Positions 1 through 11,163 of a stretch of DNA of 50,186 nucleotides are shown here, in pieces. The translations under genes were made by a program, and so were the position numbers. Every line of letters begins with the position of its first letter. Positions within the stretch are counted from its first letter, which is position 1. Under the pieces are notes generated by a model. It was not told the origin of the DNA and did no database searches. It saw only the letters and a list, made by a program, of their open reading frames with translations. The stretch is from Butyriboletus loyo (taxonomy: Eukaryota > Basidiomycota > Agaricomycetes > Boletales > Boletaceae), in NCBI GenBank assembly GCA_038093515.1, contig JBBPSI010000180.1, positions 1 through 50,186 of the forward strand. Reading direction: 5' to 3'.

Positions 1-390
1 TAAGCATAAGATGTCATGGTCCAGACCGGCCCAGACTCTATGACGTCACGCCTCATGTATTTAAATCTCCGTTTGCTTCTCTTCCTTTTGATCACTGTCG
101 ACTTCTATTTTCCCATCATCATCAACGCATGACTCACTTCGTATATACATATGTAGTAACTAGTCACATGCATTGCATGGTCTGTGTGCACTCCCTTGTA
201 ATATAAAAGGACTTGTGGTTGCAGCTAGGATTCCCTAGCTTTAACCACTTGTCTTATTTGCTGGCAACAGTTGAGAGATTAAGGCCTGAGCTATCCTCAT
301 TATACCTCACCAGCTACTGTGTATAGCAGCAACGGTTGCGGAACCCCGTGTGACTTGATAACATCATTGTCTCATAACAGTTTCACACTC
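1..390 (+). repeat. LTR-like dispersed repeat, left copy (cut by window edge)
   Basis: This stretch matches 46036-46410 base for base over most of its length, and similarity stops abruptly after CTCATAACA at 390. It contains a palindromic TGACGTCA at 41-48, a TATTTAAA just downstream, and a second TATA-like AATATAAAAGG near 200. That is the layout of a retrotransposon U3 promoter, and the ACA end is what an LTR would have. No primer binding site or target duplication is visible, because the outer end lies outside the window. It could instead be the untranslated leader of a DNA transposon. The repeat relation is certain; the class is inferred. Confidence 0.6.
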
Positions 391-1550
391 CAGCATAACA
401 CCTGGCTCACCCAACCCCATCAGCAAAAAGTCACCACATGGGCTTGTTGTGGATAGCAAGGGTGAGAGTGTGTATGGGCACCACTGCCACTGCATGTGAA
501 CATCACCCTTGTTGCTGAGGTAACTGACACCCATAATTTCCATGATACATGGTCATGTCGTTCCGAATGAGAATAAGAAACTTGCATCCATTGGGATATA
601 ATTGGGAGACTCGGAGACACCGAACAGAATGGTGGAGCCACACTCCTTTGCCGAACCCGAGACACCAACCTAGCAGTTAGCACCTACACAGATGAGAGAT
701 TTATGCCCTGTTCGTGGGTGGGCTACCACGCCCCCTGCCCAAAAATGACATGACCAGGAACGAAAAGGCCAGCGGGTAAGACCCGAAGCCCTGAGCCCTT
801 GTAGTCCCGAACGTGCACGTTCTGTTTGTCATGGACTATCAGCACTTATTTTTGGGACACTTGCAGCGTCAGACGCGCAACGATCGACTCACTGTTCCCA
901 CTGGGTATGATGGGCCATTCGAGAAGTTGCTGGTTGCGGTTAGGCGATTTCGTTGAAAGGGGTGTCATGCTGCAAAAAATGTAAACAGTTCTCCCTTGAT
1001 CCCAGACAAAAGGTTTATCTTTTTTTTGAGAGAGGCACAACGGTGTATGGCAACCGCCTAGACTGGTTCCAGTACACATGGCACAAGGCACATATCCCGC
1101 TGCTGAAGAGGCACTCAGGCTCAATTCAGTACGCAATAGTGGTGGTATGAACTTACGCGGTCTGGGAATGCCGCAACCCAGGGAAAGTGGCATATCCATC
1201 AAGTCACCAGACCTCAAAAGGTTGATCTTTAATTTGTGCGGCAAACTCGGACGGAGCGAAAAATGAAAAATGTTTACATAATTGAGACACGTTCAAAAAC
1301 TAAAACTAACACTAAAACACGCCATCGCGGTATCGTATCGACCGTGGAAAGCGAATATGATCCAGTACAGTAGTACAATCCAACGAAATCGCTCATCACC
1401 GTAGAGAGAAAGTACACGAATCTGTAAAAACACAGCAAGGCTATCAGAGAAATGAATTAGCCGAGAACCAGTCAGAATTGGTAGCCGACGAAGTTTCGCT
1501 CGCTGATCTGATAGAGAAAAAGTGATGATAGACGCAGACTCGGAGGAATG
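391..1550. other. Intergenic, no supported gene
   Basis: Open frames here are short (up to 132 codons at 846-1244 on the minus strand). They have no recognisable domain and no consistent splice signals. I see no RNA gene or repeat. The right end is the 3' flank of the Fic-domain gene. Confidence 0.5.
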
Positions 1551-3388
1551 TCAGGCCATCATTCGCTCGACATCCATCTGCGACGCTTTGATGCTCTCAA
1601 CGATGCAGCTCATCAAGGGCTGGTAATCGCCTTCCCAGGCCTGTTTCGAGACGTGTCAACAAAGAGTCCGCCGACTTGAAAACCAATTCACGCTCACCGT
1701 GTTCATACTCTTGTAATACGCGCCTCGCCACACGGGCAAGATACACACTGGTGGGAACCCATGGCGCACGAGGGGAATGGACGATAGCAGCCTAGCCATC
1801 CTTCCATTTCCGTCCTGGTGTGTGAGCGACGGAAGATGAGACGATATGGATACAGGCCGAGAATAAGCAGACGCTCACGTCAAAAGGATGACAACGCATA
1901 AATGTAACGTGGATCCACGCCGCCGTCGCAAACGGATTACGCCATCGTGCAATGTATTGCTGCATGCATCCATATCAGCACGTCCAAGCGAAGAGACAGC
2001 GTCGACACATACCCTCCCCATCTTGCAAATGTAATCCAACTGCTGGTCTACCAGCTCTGCAGAGCAATACGCGAGGTTATATTGGTGGCTCCGCACCACG
2101 GCCGACCTTTGCGTGGTCTGCCGTGTATGGCCCGCGTTGACATAGTGCAGTACGCCAGTGCGCCCGCCGCGGTCGACGATCTGGATCTTGGAAGAGCGCA
2201 TGAGCTTACCGTGGATCGCCTTGATGCTCTCGGTCGTCAGCTCCTCGATGTGGTCTGTCATTTGCAGGACCAATGCGTATGCCTGGAGTCGGGATCGGTC
2301 ACAGCATTGGGCGTGTCAGTCGACAGTCACCTATGGGGGAGAATGACAGGGTACATGCCTCACCGAGATCAAGTAAAGAGTTGACGAGTACATCCGGATC
2401 CTTCACTTCGCTCCCACGAGCGCAGCGAACGAGGGAAGGGGTGAATCCATATCGCATCAATGCCTCGACGGACTAAAAGCAAAAATGTTTCCCGATAAAC
2501 GACGGATGCTAGCGGCGACATACCTCGGGTGCGAGTTCACAGTTCTGATCGAGATAGATGGCTTGGAGCCAGCTATAGTTGAGCAACTGTCTTTGGTACC
2601 TGGACGTCTGCCAGTCACTGAGAATATCGGGTGCACAGGTAGGAAGCATTGGCCACGAGAACGGATTTGCGAACGCGCGGGCGTGTTTCCAATGCTGGAA
2701 GAACTGCAGGCCATCACTTTTGAGCGCTAGACGGGGACAGGGTGGTCAATGTACGGGTCTATGGCATGACCCAGTGATCGGTGTGAAAGCTCACCCTCTC
2801 TTTCTGCATCCTCCTGAGCCCGGCTCCGCAGCTTGGAGACAAAGTCGGCAAACGGTGCGCTCTGCGGACCCACGTCGATCGCACGAAGGACCTATTCCGC
2901 GACATCACGGCCACCCCGCCGACACATCACACATGCAGCCCCACCTAAGTCACGCTACCACGCACCTCGTCGTACAGCTCCAGCGCGGTTCTGAGCGAGC
3001 CCCCAGCAGCACGAACGTCTGCGACTCTGACCTGGAAGAACGGGATCGGGAACTTGGGGAGATAATAGTCCTCCCAGGCGAGCGCAAGCTCGCGGATACA
3101 TCGCCCGACGTCAGCAGGGTCCGATGCGTTGTGGAGACGAGTGATGGTGTCGCAGAGGGCTTGAGCGTCTTCCTGTGGTACGATCTCGGGGAGGATCTGT
3201 TCCACCGGCGTGAGCAGCAGAGGACGACGTCGATGGGGTGATCGAGGTCAAGGCAAAGACGGGGAAGAGGACGTCAGGCTACGTACGACGAGTTCAGGCA
3301 CCGAGGCGTAGTCCCAGCCGGCGATATGCACCGGCGCGAGCTTGGCGCAGTGGAAGGGTACGTGAAAATCCGAATCCAAGCGCATCAT
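1551..3388 (-). CDS. Fic (fido) domain protein, probable protein AMPylase
   Basis: Fic enzymes transfer a nucleotide monophosphate, usually AMP, to protein side chains. I derive nine exons (3287-3388, 2966-3196, 2795-2891, 2524-2726, 2359-2472, 2013-2282, 1879-1959, 1698-1814, 1551-1640). They join in frame to about 434 residues. The Fic motif HPFDDGNGR spans residues 363-371, with the catalytic His at 363. A 64-base intron (1815-1878) splits it between HPFD and DGNGR. Downstream, RLLSSIPLVRHGFPP and AWEGDYQPL match the C-terminal helices of fungal Fic proteins. The roughly 280-residue N-terminal part has no signal peptide or repeat I can name, and I could not place an inhibitory helix. The intron at 2283-2358 appears to use a GC donor. 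The ATG at 3388 follows a possible acceptor (TTCAG), so one more upstream exon is possible. Domain call firm; target protein unknown. Confidence 0.85.
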
Positions 3389-3677
3389 CTGAATCGTTTG
3401 TGAGACGATGCCCGGTGTGTGTGCGTTGTGTGTCGACGTCGAGAGGTCGGAACTTGTGAGTGGGTGTATTAAAAAAAAGGGAGGTGGACCAGCACCAGAT
3501 CGAAAGGATGGAGGAGACCTTGGATGATTTGCTGACACAGCACAGACACCGCGCCCATTGAAACGGCCTCGAACATGCAAGTTGGGTCCAGTTCATTTCC
3601 AGGGTGAAAACTCAAAAATCGACCCGGCTCGCACCGCAGAACGTGCACCTTCGGATTACAAGTAAACCAAACATATC

Positions 3678-6450
3678 TCAATTCAACCCGGGTCGCGCCT
3701 TGACAGCTTGGACGAACGCCTTGACCTTTTCCGCATCCTTTCCCGTCCCGTCCTCCCCCTCGACGCCGCCGCTCACATCCACCGCCCACGGCTGCACCCG
3801 CGCGATCGCCTCGGCTACATTCGACGGATCCAGTCCCCCCGCAAGGATGAGCGGCAGACGTGCGTGACGAGGGGTAACCAGATCGGCACCAGCGCTACGC
3901 CCATCCTCGTCTTCCTCTGCCTTCTTGCCTTCATCTCCGTCTCCATTCTCTTTTTCATTTTCATTTCCGTTTTCCGTCTCTGTCTCGGTTCCGCTTTTGC
4001 CCGCTTGCTCGTGTTCGTGTTCGTTGCCACGCGCGTTCACGAGCACCACCTCACCACGATTCAGTTCGCCCCCATCCACCAACCCGCGTGCGCGTGTCCA
4101 ATCAATCGTCTTGCCGCTCCCTCCACTCAGCCCGTCGTCTCGCTGTGCGTCCAGCAACACGAACGCGTGCAACCCAGGCCGCGTCACGTCCCATAGACCG
4201 ACCGTCTTCGCCGCGACCCCATTTCCATCCCCAGCACTAACGTGGAACGCGCGCACGACAGGCACGCCCACGAAGCGTGTCCACTCAATTGGCTCCGCCC
4301 CGTGTAACTGCACGAGATCCAATCCCACACGCGCGACCGTCTCCTGCACGACATGCAGCGGCGCGTCTTGGAACACGCCCACGAGCAACGGACGACGGTG
4401 GGCGAGCGTACGTACGAGTCTGCGCGCATGGATCGCGAACCAGGGCACGTTCCCTACGTCTCGTTCCACACCCACTTCTGTTCCCACCCCAGTATCGGTA
4501 TCGGTATCAGTTTCAGTTTCAGTTTCAGTTTCCGTCTTCGCCTCGACGTCGGCGTTCACATTTACACTTGAGGGCGCCTTCAACGAAGACCGAAAGGCAT
4601 GGACAGCACTTGCAATCGATCGCGCGGCATCGACCGAAATGCACCGCTTGCTCGACGGGACGAAGACGAGGCCAAGGAGGTCTGCACCAGCTTCAGCAGC
4701 CACCAACGCCTCCTCTGCGCTCCTGATCCCACATATCTTCACCAACACCTGCCCATCCTTCTCCTCTTCCTCTGGAACCGGCCAATCCAACAAGTGGTGG
4801 ATAAACGCCCGCGCGTCCTCGGCGCGCATGAGTGCCTCGCCTACAAGCACCGCTCCAACACCTTGCTTGACATACTCCCTCACATCTCCAGGTCCACTGA
4901 TGCCACTGAGCGCACAGAGAATGACATCACCCCGTGCCATATCCGCAAGTCGGCTCGTCGTACCCATGTCCACGTTGAAATCATGCAGGTTACGGTTATT
5001 CACGCCAATCACCTTGGCGCCAAGCTCGAGCGCGACCCGCATTTCATCCGTCGTATGTACCTCGACGAGAGGCTCCATCCCGAGCGATAAGGAGTAGGCA
5101 TACAAAGCGTGGAGGCGTGCGTGCGGGAGCATAGCAACGATGAGTAGAACAGTATCGGCACCCCATAAGCGGGCCTCTGCGATCTGGTACTCGTCGAGGA
5201 TAAAGTCTTTGCGAAGGATCGCGGGACGGTTCGGGAGGCTGTCGATGGCCTGGCGAGCAAGCCGCATGTCGAGCAGGGAACCCTTGAACCAGGTAGGCTC
5301 GGTGAGAACGGAGATGACGGCTGCACCAGCGAGGGCGTAAGTAAGCGCCTGATGTGCCGCATTGGCATTGGGTGCAATATCGCCTTTGGACGGGCTCGCA
5401 CGTTTAATCTCAGCCATCAGTGAAGGCGATCTGGCTTTGAGGCGCGGAATGAGAGGGACGAGCGGCGGGGCGAGGTGGAGCGCGAGGTAGGTGTCGAGGT
5501 CGCGCACCGAAGTACCGGGAAGAGACTTGGCATGTTGGACGTCCTTGAGACGCTGTTCATAGATGCGTTCGAGGATGGTGGGCACTTTGGTTTTCAGTTC
5601 GGCTGCGTTCTCGACTCTTGGAATGAGCGCATCGTAGGGGAAAGGTGGGAGAACGGTGTCGAGGACGCGTGTGTCTGGGTTTTCCCGCCATGTACCCCCT
5701 TTGAGGCTAAGAAAGTTGCGGAGGAGGGCGTCGCCGCTTTCGGAGAGAATGCTCTCGGGGTGGTATTGGACAGCTTCGAGTACGAACTCGCGATGACGGA
5801 CGCCCATGATGACGCCGCTTTCTTCGGTCACGCAAGTGACCATGAGTTCCTTGGGGAGCGTTTTCAGAGAGGCACTGAGGGAATGATAACGCGTGGAGAG
5901 GATGCTCTGAGGGACGTCTCTGAAGCAACCTCGCCCATCGTGTCGAATGGGGCTGAGTTTGCCGTGTTTGATCTCGCCCGCATAACTGTTTTTTTTTGGG
6001 GGGCGTGCGTTCGCACTCACGGTTAGTCCAGTGGCGAGACAACGAAAAAGAAAAAGAAAAGACAGACCCGATGGTGCCGCCGTATACGTCGACTATACAT
6101 TCGAGACCCATGCAAACACCCAGGACGGGGACCTTGCCTGTAAAATAGCGTACGGCGTCGCGGGAGACGCCCGAGTCGGTGGTGGGGTGTCCGGGACCGG
6201 GGGAGATGATGAGGGACTTGATGGAGAGCTGGGGGAGGGCGGAAGCGGGTATGGCATCGTTGCGGATGACGGTGACGTGTGCACCGAGGAGGCAGAGTTG
6301 TTGGTAGAGATTCCACGTGAACGAGTCAAAGTTGTCGATGAGCAGACAATCGACGGGTTGGGCGAGTGCGGGTGGTAAAGACCCTGATGTTGTCGTGGTC
6401 GTCGTGGTCGCCGCCGCCGCCGCCGTCGTCGTCGTCGTGTTGGAGGACAT
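3678..6450 (-). CDS. TRP1: Trifunctional anthranilate synthase component II / indole-3-glycerol phosphate synthase / PRA isomerase
   Basis: Provides three activities of tryptophan synthesis in one cytosolic chain of about 896 residues. The glutamine amidotransferase domain comes first ([17 protein letters not shown], nucleophile in GVCMGLEC, His-x-Glu in QYHPES). Indole-3-glycerol phosphate synthase follows ([33 protein letters not shown] segment, ALSGI). Phosphoribosylanthranilate isomerase is last (KICGIRS, with the acid in VDVSGGVE). The first and second parts are joined across an 82-base intron (5986-6067, donor GTCTGT) and stay in frame. Two low-complexity insertions interrupt the isomerase domain: a Thr-Glu/Thr-Asp run (about 4490-4545) and a Glu/Asn/Asp/Lys-rich run (about 3890-4030). 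The N terminus is a poly-Thr/Ala stretch. I chose ATG 6450 because it has A at -3; an in-frame ATG at 6504 would add 18 residues. A Gcn4-like TGACTC core lies about 40 bases upstream. Confidence 0.95.
4490..4545 (+). repeat. Hexanucleotide microsatellite inside TRP1
   Basis: On the plus strand this is TATCGG/TATCAG units passing into TTTCAG units. On the coding strand it reads as alternating Thr-Glu then Thr-Asp codons in the isomerase domain. It is in frame, so length changes by unit would be tolerated as a longer or shorter acidic loop. Confidence 0.8.
6370..6445 (+). repeat. Trinucleotide-rich tract at TRP1 N terminus
   Basis: GTC/GCC triplets dominate this stretch. On the minus coding strand they encode runs of Thr and Ala directly after the start codon and before the amidotransferase core. 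The tract is in frame and probably a disordered leader. Confidence 0.7.
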
Positions 6451-6793
6451 TGTTGGTGGTGAGACAATGATCAAGTGATGTGCCCTTTGATCTGACTCGG
6501 GCATCGAAAAAGCGGTGCCAACTTGGTCAACGTTTGCATCTGATTATTGTAATTCGACCGACGTCGATCAGCTGTTGATTACATTAGTAGTGCTCCCCCG
6601 ACCCTCATCCGAGACCTGATTCCTGATTCCAAGAGCTGTGATTTGACGGTCTGGACAAAGAGCGATGTATATGACATCCGCGTCTAGTGCTCCCAAAACC
6701 CCTCACCGCATCCAACACCCCCCAAGTGCCATCACAAGCAAGCGATTCAGAGACGCCAACACGTCGCCTCATTGATCTCCGAAAACCTGACTA

Positions 6794-8653
6794 CTAGAAA
6801 CGTATCCTGTACGCTTGTCTGTGCAACCAGCTCATCGTCCAGTGTCGACCGTTTCCAGCTTGACCCCGGAAAGCGACCGCTACAAAATAGCAGTGAGCTT
6901 CTACCAAATGCCAGAATCGGTCAGCGCTTACCTCCAAAGAACCACTCGCAGGTAACATCCTCAAGCTACCCGTGGACCCATCCCATACGTACCGCAATCC
7001 ATCCTTGGCAACAGTATCCCAAGAGAACGTCTCCACATGCTCAGCCAACCAAGTCGCCCGCTTGACGCTAATGGGAGGACCGCGACCTTGGACACACAGC
7101 TCCACCAACGCTGTAAGCATATCATCGTCAGGAACACCCATGAGCGACACAAGCGTCGCTTGGGTCTCTCGCGACTGCACCAAGGAGACGACATCCCCCC
7201 CATTGAAGTTGTCGCAATCGACGATTCGGAGATGGGAAAGGCGCGCCGGTGCGGATACGCCGTGCAGTCTTTCTAGAAACGTCCCGGACATCCTCGGACA
7301 GCCGATCACGGAGAGTCTTTCTCCGTTCCATCTGGAGACAAGGTCTTCTATCGTCGCACTCGAGTCCATGGACGCAAGCGTGAGGTTGGTGGAAGAAAAC
7401 AGTAGGTTGGAATCTGGGTCAACCTCTCGAAAACCATGCACGGTGCAATCGATGATTGTGATATCTTCCCGCAAGCCGGTTCCCATGCCAGTGCGTAAGA
7501 GAATGCCTCGCAGAGCTGTCCTACCAGTGATCCTGCGGAGGCAGAGAATAGCAGGTCTGAGCATGGGTAGGTTTGGATACGGTGCATTGTCGTCGAAATG
7601 AATGTCCTTGACCGTTAACTCTCGTATCAATGGTAGGATGTCGATCACCGATAGGAACTTGTACAGGGAGATGGCATTTCCGTCAGAGGCAGCATCACCG
7701 CAGATAGTCAAAGATGTTATATGCCTGAACCAGCTCACGAGACGAAAATGGGCCATGAAAGGATTCTTGAGAAAGTGACCACTTAACGTGACTTGCTGAA
7801 GCAGAGGAACTTTGAGTTTCCCGTCATATTCATGGCTGTTTCCGGCAGGAAGCCACCTTGATAATTGAGAGACGCGGCCAGCGTCAGAGCGACGACTCAT
7901 CAGTGTGAGCACCTTGAGGTGCCGGGCACGTCTTCTCTCCTTCCAGAATGCGGGTATTGAAGAACTATGCTCAACATCGAACGAAAGCGACCAGATACGG
8001 TTGATGTGTGGACGGAGAAATTTCATGGCATGACCAACACCTGCCCGCTCCGAGTCGTGTGACTCAGAGGTTCCATGATGTCTCGTTACGACGATTTTCA
8101 AGGGGAAATTGCCTGCCCATTCGAGCGTGGTGCGGGTGGCATTCAGCGACGTAGCGAGATCGTCCAGCATGATGACCATGCATGTCCAGTAGAGGGGCAT
8201 GGTTCTCAGAATCCGAAACCACCTTCGACACACGCAAGCGAGTGCGTATGGGAAGAGAGAAGGAGACAGGGGGTCCTCGTCGAGCCACAACGCCGTACTG
8301 TTACCGTTCACGTTGTCTTCCAAGCCAACGCATGATTCGAATACGATTTGGAAGATCATGTGAACGATTTCGGTGGGAAGAGAATGTGGGCCCGTGGGCC
8401 ACGATTCGGGGGATCCTTTGGGTGTGATGCTGGACGTTGGCAGCGTGTTGTGGTCTAATTGATGGGGCGAAGAGATGAGGTTAGAGAAGGCCGCGATCGC
8501 GCTTAGTGGCTTTGCCCCCGCCGAGTCCGCGTGGTTTATGATGCAGCTAACCGCATCAGGCTGTGAGCACTGAGGGACATGTCACTGATGGAACTCTTAT
8601 CAAATAACGACCGGGCTCACCGTGGATGTGCATGGGTCTATCGAAGAGTCCAT
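6794..8653 (-). CDS. F-box-like protein, leucine-rich-repeat-like body
   Basis: Probable substrate-recognition subunit of an SCF ubiquitin ligase. A short first exon (8621-8653, starting MDSSIDPCTST) joins across a 51-base intron to one long exon (6794-8569), giving about 602 residues. The F-box-like segment reads LPTEIVHMIFQ, then ALACVCRRWFRILRTMPLYW, which is the form found in the large F-box families of agaricomycetes. The rest is a long series of leucine-spaced segments without cysteine or metal motifs, probably irregular leucine-rich repeats. An FSWDTVAKDGLRYVWD segment near the C terminus recurs in the fragment at 9055-9400, so this gene had a paralogue next door. Start choice rests on the exon 1 splice fit. 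Target unknown. Confidence 0.8.
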
Positions 8654-9054
8654 CGGTTTTGGTCCACTCCTGGCAGTCACCGTGCGGTACGCGCTAAAGT
8701 TGGTGGGGAATGAGAACGACAATGGCGGTGCTGAGTTTACCGCATCCGATCTGAAGTAATCATCTTCAGAGTGTTGAGAATGGAGTTCATCAAAGAAAGT
8801 TCCACACATTACTAGTAGCCGCGCACTTGGCAGCAAATCATCGAGGTAGTCATAGACTCGTTCGTTCCCGTTCAGACTCAGAGGCTCGCGCATTCCAGAA
8901 TGGTTTCAGTTCTATTTGCGAGCGTGTAAGTCGTCGGTAACATACTCGGAGACAGGGAACATTCAAGCCGGATACGTCTGCCATGTCAACTCGGTCATGG
9001 CAAATATCACGGGGATGACCCTCTGTATCTTGACAGCGGGTAACACACTGCACA

Positions 9055-9400
9055 TCAGGTATGTGTCGTTCTATGTACTTGAAGCTCTCGAACCGAACGT
9101 TCTACGCCATCGATCCTGAAAATGACTGCTATAACCATTCGAGAGTCTGGACATCGCTCGCCCATCTTGGGATCTATCTTTACCTCCATAGACAATGCAG
9201 CCAGTTCCCGGCGACTGCATCCCAGAAGTACCTCAAACTGTCCCTTGCAGCCGTATCCCAAGAAAACTCTGACACTGATCGATGGACTGCGTCCACGAAC
9301 GTCAGCTCGACCCGAGCTTGGTCGGAGAGCCACTGGATCGTGACAGCTTCTTTCTCTGGGGTCGTCACAGTTCAAGTGAGAATGCTCAGAATACATCCTG
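9055..9400 (-). pseudogene. C-terminal fragment of a second F-box-type gene
   Basis: The minus strand encodes VSEFSWDTAARDSLRYFWDA, closely matching the FSWDTVAKDGLRYVWDG segment of the F-box gene at 6794-8653. The pattern of the next 30 residues is also loosely kept. No F-box, start codon or long frame lies upstream (9400-9950), where frames are broken. It reads as a decayed tandem paralogue. Confidence 0.5.
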
Positions 9401-11163
9401 TGCGATTCAATTTGTAGAAGTATAGGACATTTGCTTTGGGCGTGACGGCTCAGAGAGGCAAATCATCGATGACGAGCATGGTTCGGATGGTGTCGGGCGA
9501 CGTGGCACGAAAGAGAAGCAATCGAAGAACACCAAGCTTGAATCTGGGCGGCGAAGCTCTTTCAACTGATCCGAGTTGGCTATTCTATCAGTGGAAATGT
9601 TTGATGCCTACTACAATGGGTTTTGGATCATGCAATACCAGTGCAGGAAGGTATCACGAAAACTTTAAGTTTCACCATGGTCCGTGATCCCCTCGGAGGT
9701 TGTCAGATACGTGGAGGCTTCAGGGGCTTGAAAGAAATGCCCTCGCCCATAGGGATCCAGTGGCGTCGTACTAGAGCTGAAACCAGGGTCAATGGGTATG
9801 GGGAAACAAAGCGCTACGACAGTGGACGAGGCAATGTCATGATGCATGGGTAAAGTTGGTCCAGTGGAATTGGTGGGAAGATCGTCGTCCATCGTGGCGT
9901 GACTAAACGCCAACAGGGCAATAACTGGATCATTCAATGGCTATCGCCAATGTTGGCGTGGCGATAGAGACGTCCAGCGTTTGAGCGGAAACACCTGCGA
10001 CTCCTGCCACATGTTGCACTGGAAATATGATCGGGTATAAGAAGAATCAGAGTCGGTGACTGCGTACGTACTGTGGGAAATTATATGAATCATTATCCAG
10101 TCCGACATCATCCGTTCGATGTACAGAGACCAGATTCACACACCCCAAGTTAACCTAGCAGGTTCCAGGCAACTTTCACAAAACGGTGAAGCAACCCTAT
10201 CAGAATATTATGACAATCAGGTTCGACCTTGTCCAAGGCAGCACTTGCCACTTCTGGTCCGTTGACCGGCCTGGACCGACTGAAACCTGATCCTATCACT
10301 CTCGCTAGACCCTGGATCTCCCTGGAAAGCATGTAGCAAGGGACTATTATTGCATTACTGCAGGACTGCGGACTTTTAGTTGACAGCCAAGTGTGGTTCA
10401 CCGGCAAAAAAACGAAGGTAAAAGACTAATTACCGCGGCTCGTGGGTGCATCAATTCTAAAAAAAAGGGCGGCGACGTCGGGGCCCGGTATCGTCGCCAG
10501 CAACGCATTTCAGGGGAAGACAACACAGGTTGAATCATTAGCGCAGCTCACCTGTGAATTAAAGGTGAAGACATGCCCCCGCCGAATATCAACAGGATCA
10601 GAATGGCAGTGAAAAGTGCATCTAGTAACTTCAGATCCGAGGCGGTAGCCCAAATGCGAAGCTTGGGTCCAACAACCTTGACCGGGCTGTAGGGGTCTTG
10701 TAACGTTCAAGTAGTGATTTGATGTGACGCAAACTATCAGTATCCTAAGCATTCAATAGATGAATGCATTCATATACCTGAATGGCCGGCAACGTGCATA
10801 AGCAGAGATTTCTCACAGGGGAGGTTTCAACGAGGCCGCCAACAGCATGGGCCTTTTGATCAGTTGCACAGATTGAAGGTGGCAGAGTCACGGTCCAGCG
10901 CGGTGCAGTGCTCGTAGTGACAGGCCGCGAATACGAGACTTCCATAAAAGGGAATGACCAAGGACTATATACAAAGCGAAAGACGTTGTACGTGACCTTG
11001 TGGACTGTGTCCATTTCGATTTCGCCTTGTTTCCTTTCCTTCACTTCTTTTTGTTTCTTGTATTTACCGTTTATCCCCTTTCGACCTTTCTTTCTTCCAA
11101 TTTGCGTCTGGCACGCACTATCGTTGTCGGTTTAGTAGACTCTTTACCCCACTCCCTCTTACA
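9401..11163. other. Intergenic, no supported gene; pyrimidine-rich promoter tract before NoxR
   Basis: No frame above 100 codons with domain or splice support. From about 11020 to 11160 the plus strand is strongly C/T-rich, directly before the NoxR ATG, a common fungal core promoter feature. The rest (9401-11000) shows no repeat or RNA gene that I can recognise. Confidence 0.5.

Noticed and set aside
846..1244. 132-codon minus-strand frame
   Set aside because: No recognisable domain, and composition like non-coding DNA.
3925..5097. 390-codon plus-strand frame antisense to TRP1
   Set aside because: Low-complexity Ser/Pro translation produced by codon bias of the real gene on the other strand.
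9665..9937. 90-codon minus-strand frame near the F-box fragment
   Set aside because: Could not be joined to F-box sequence by any splice, and shows no motif.
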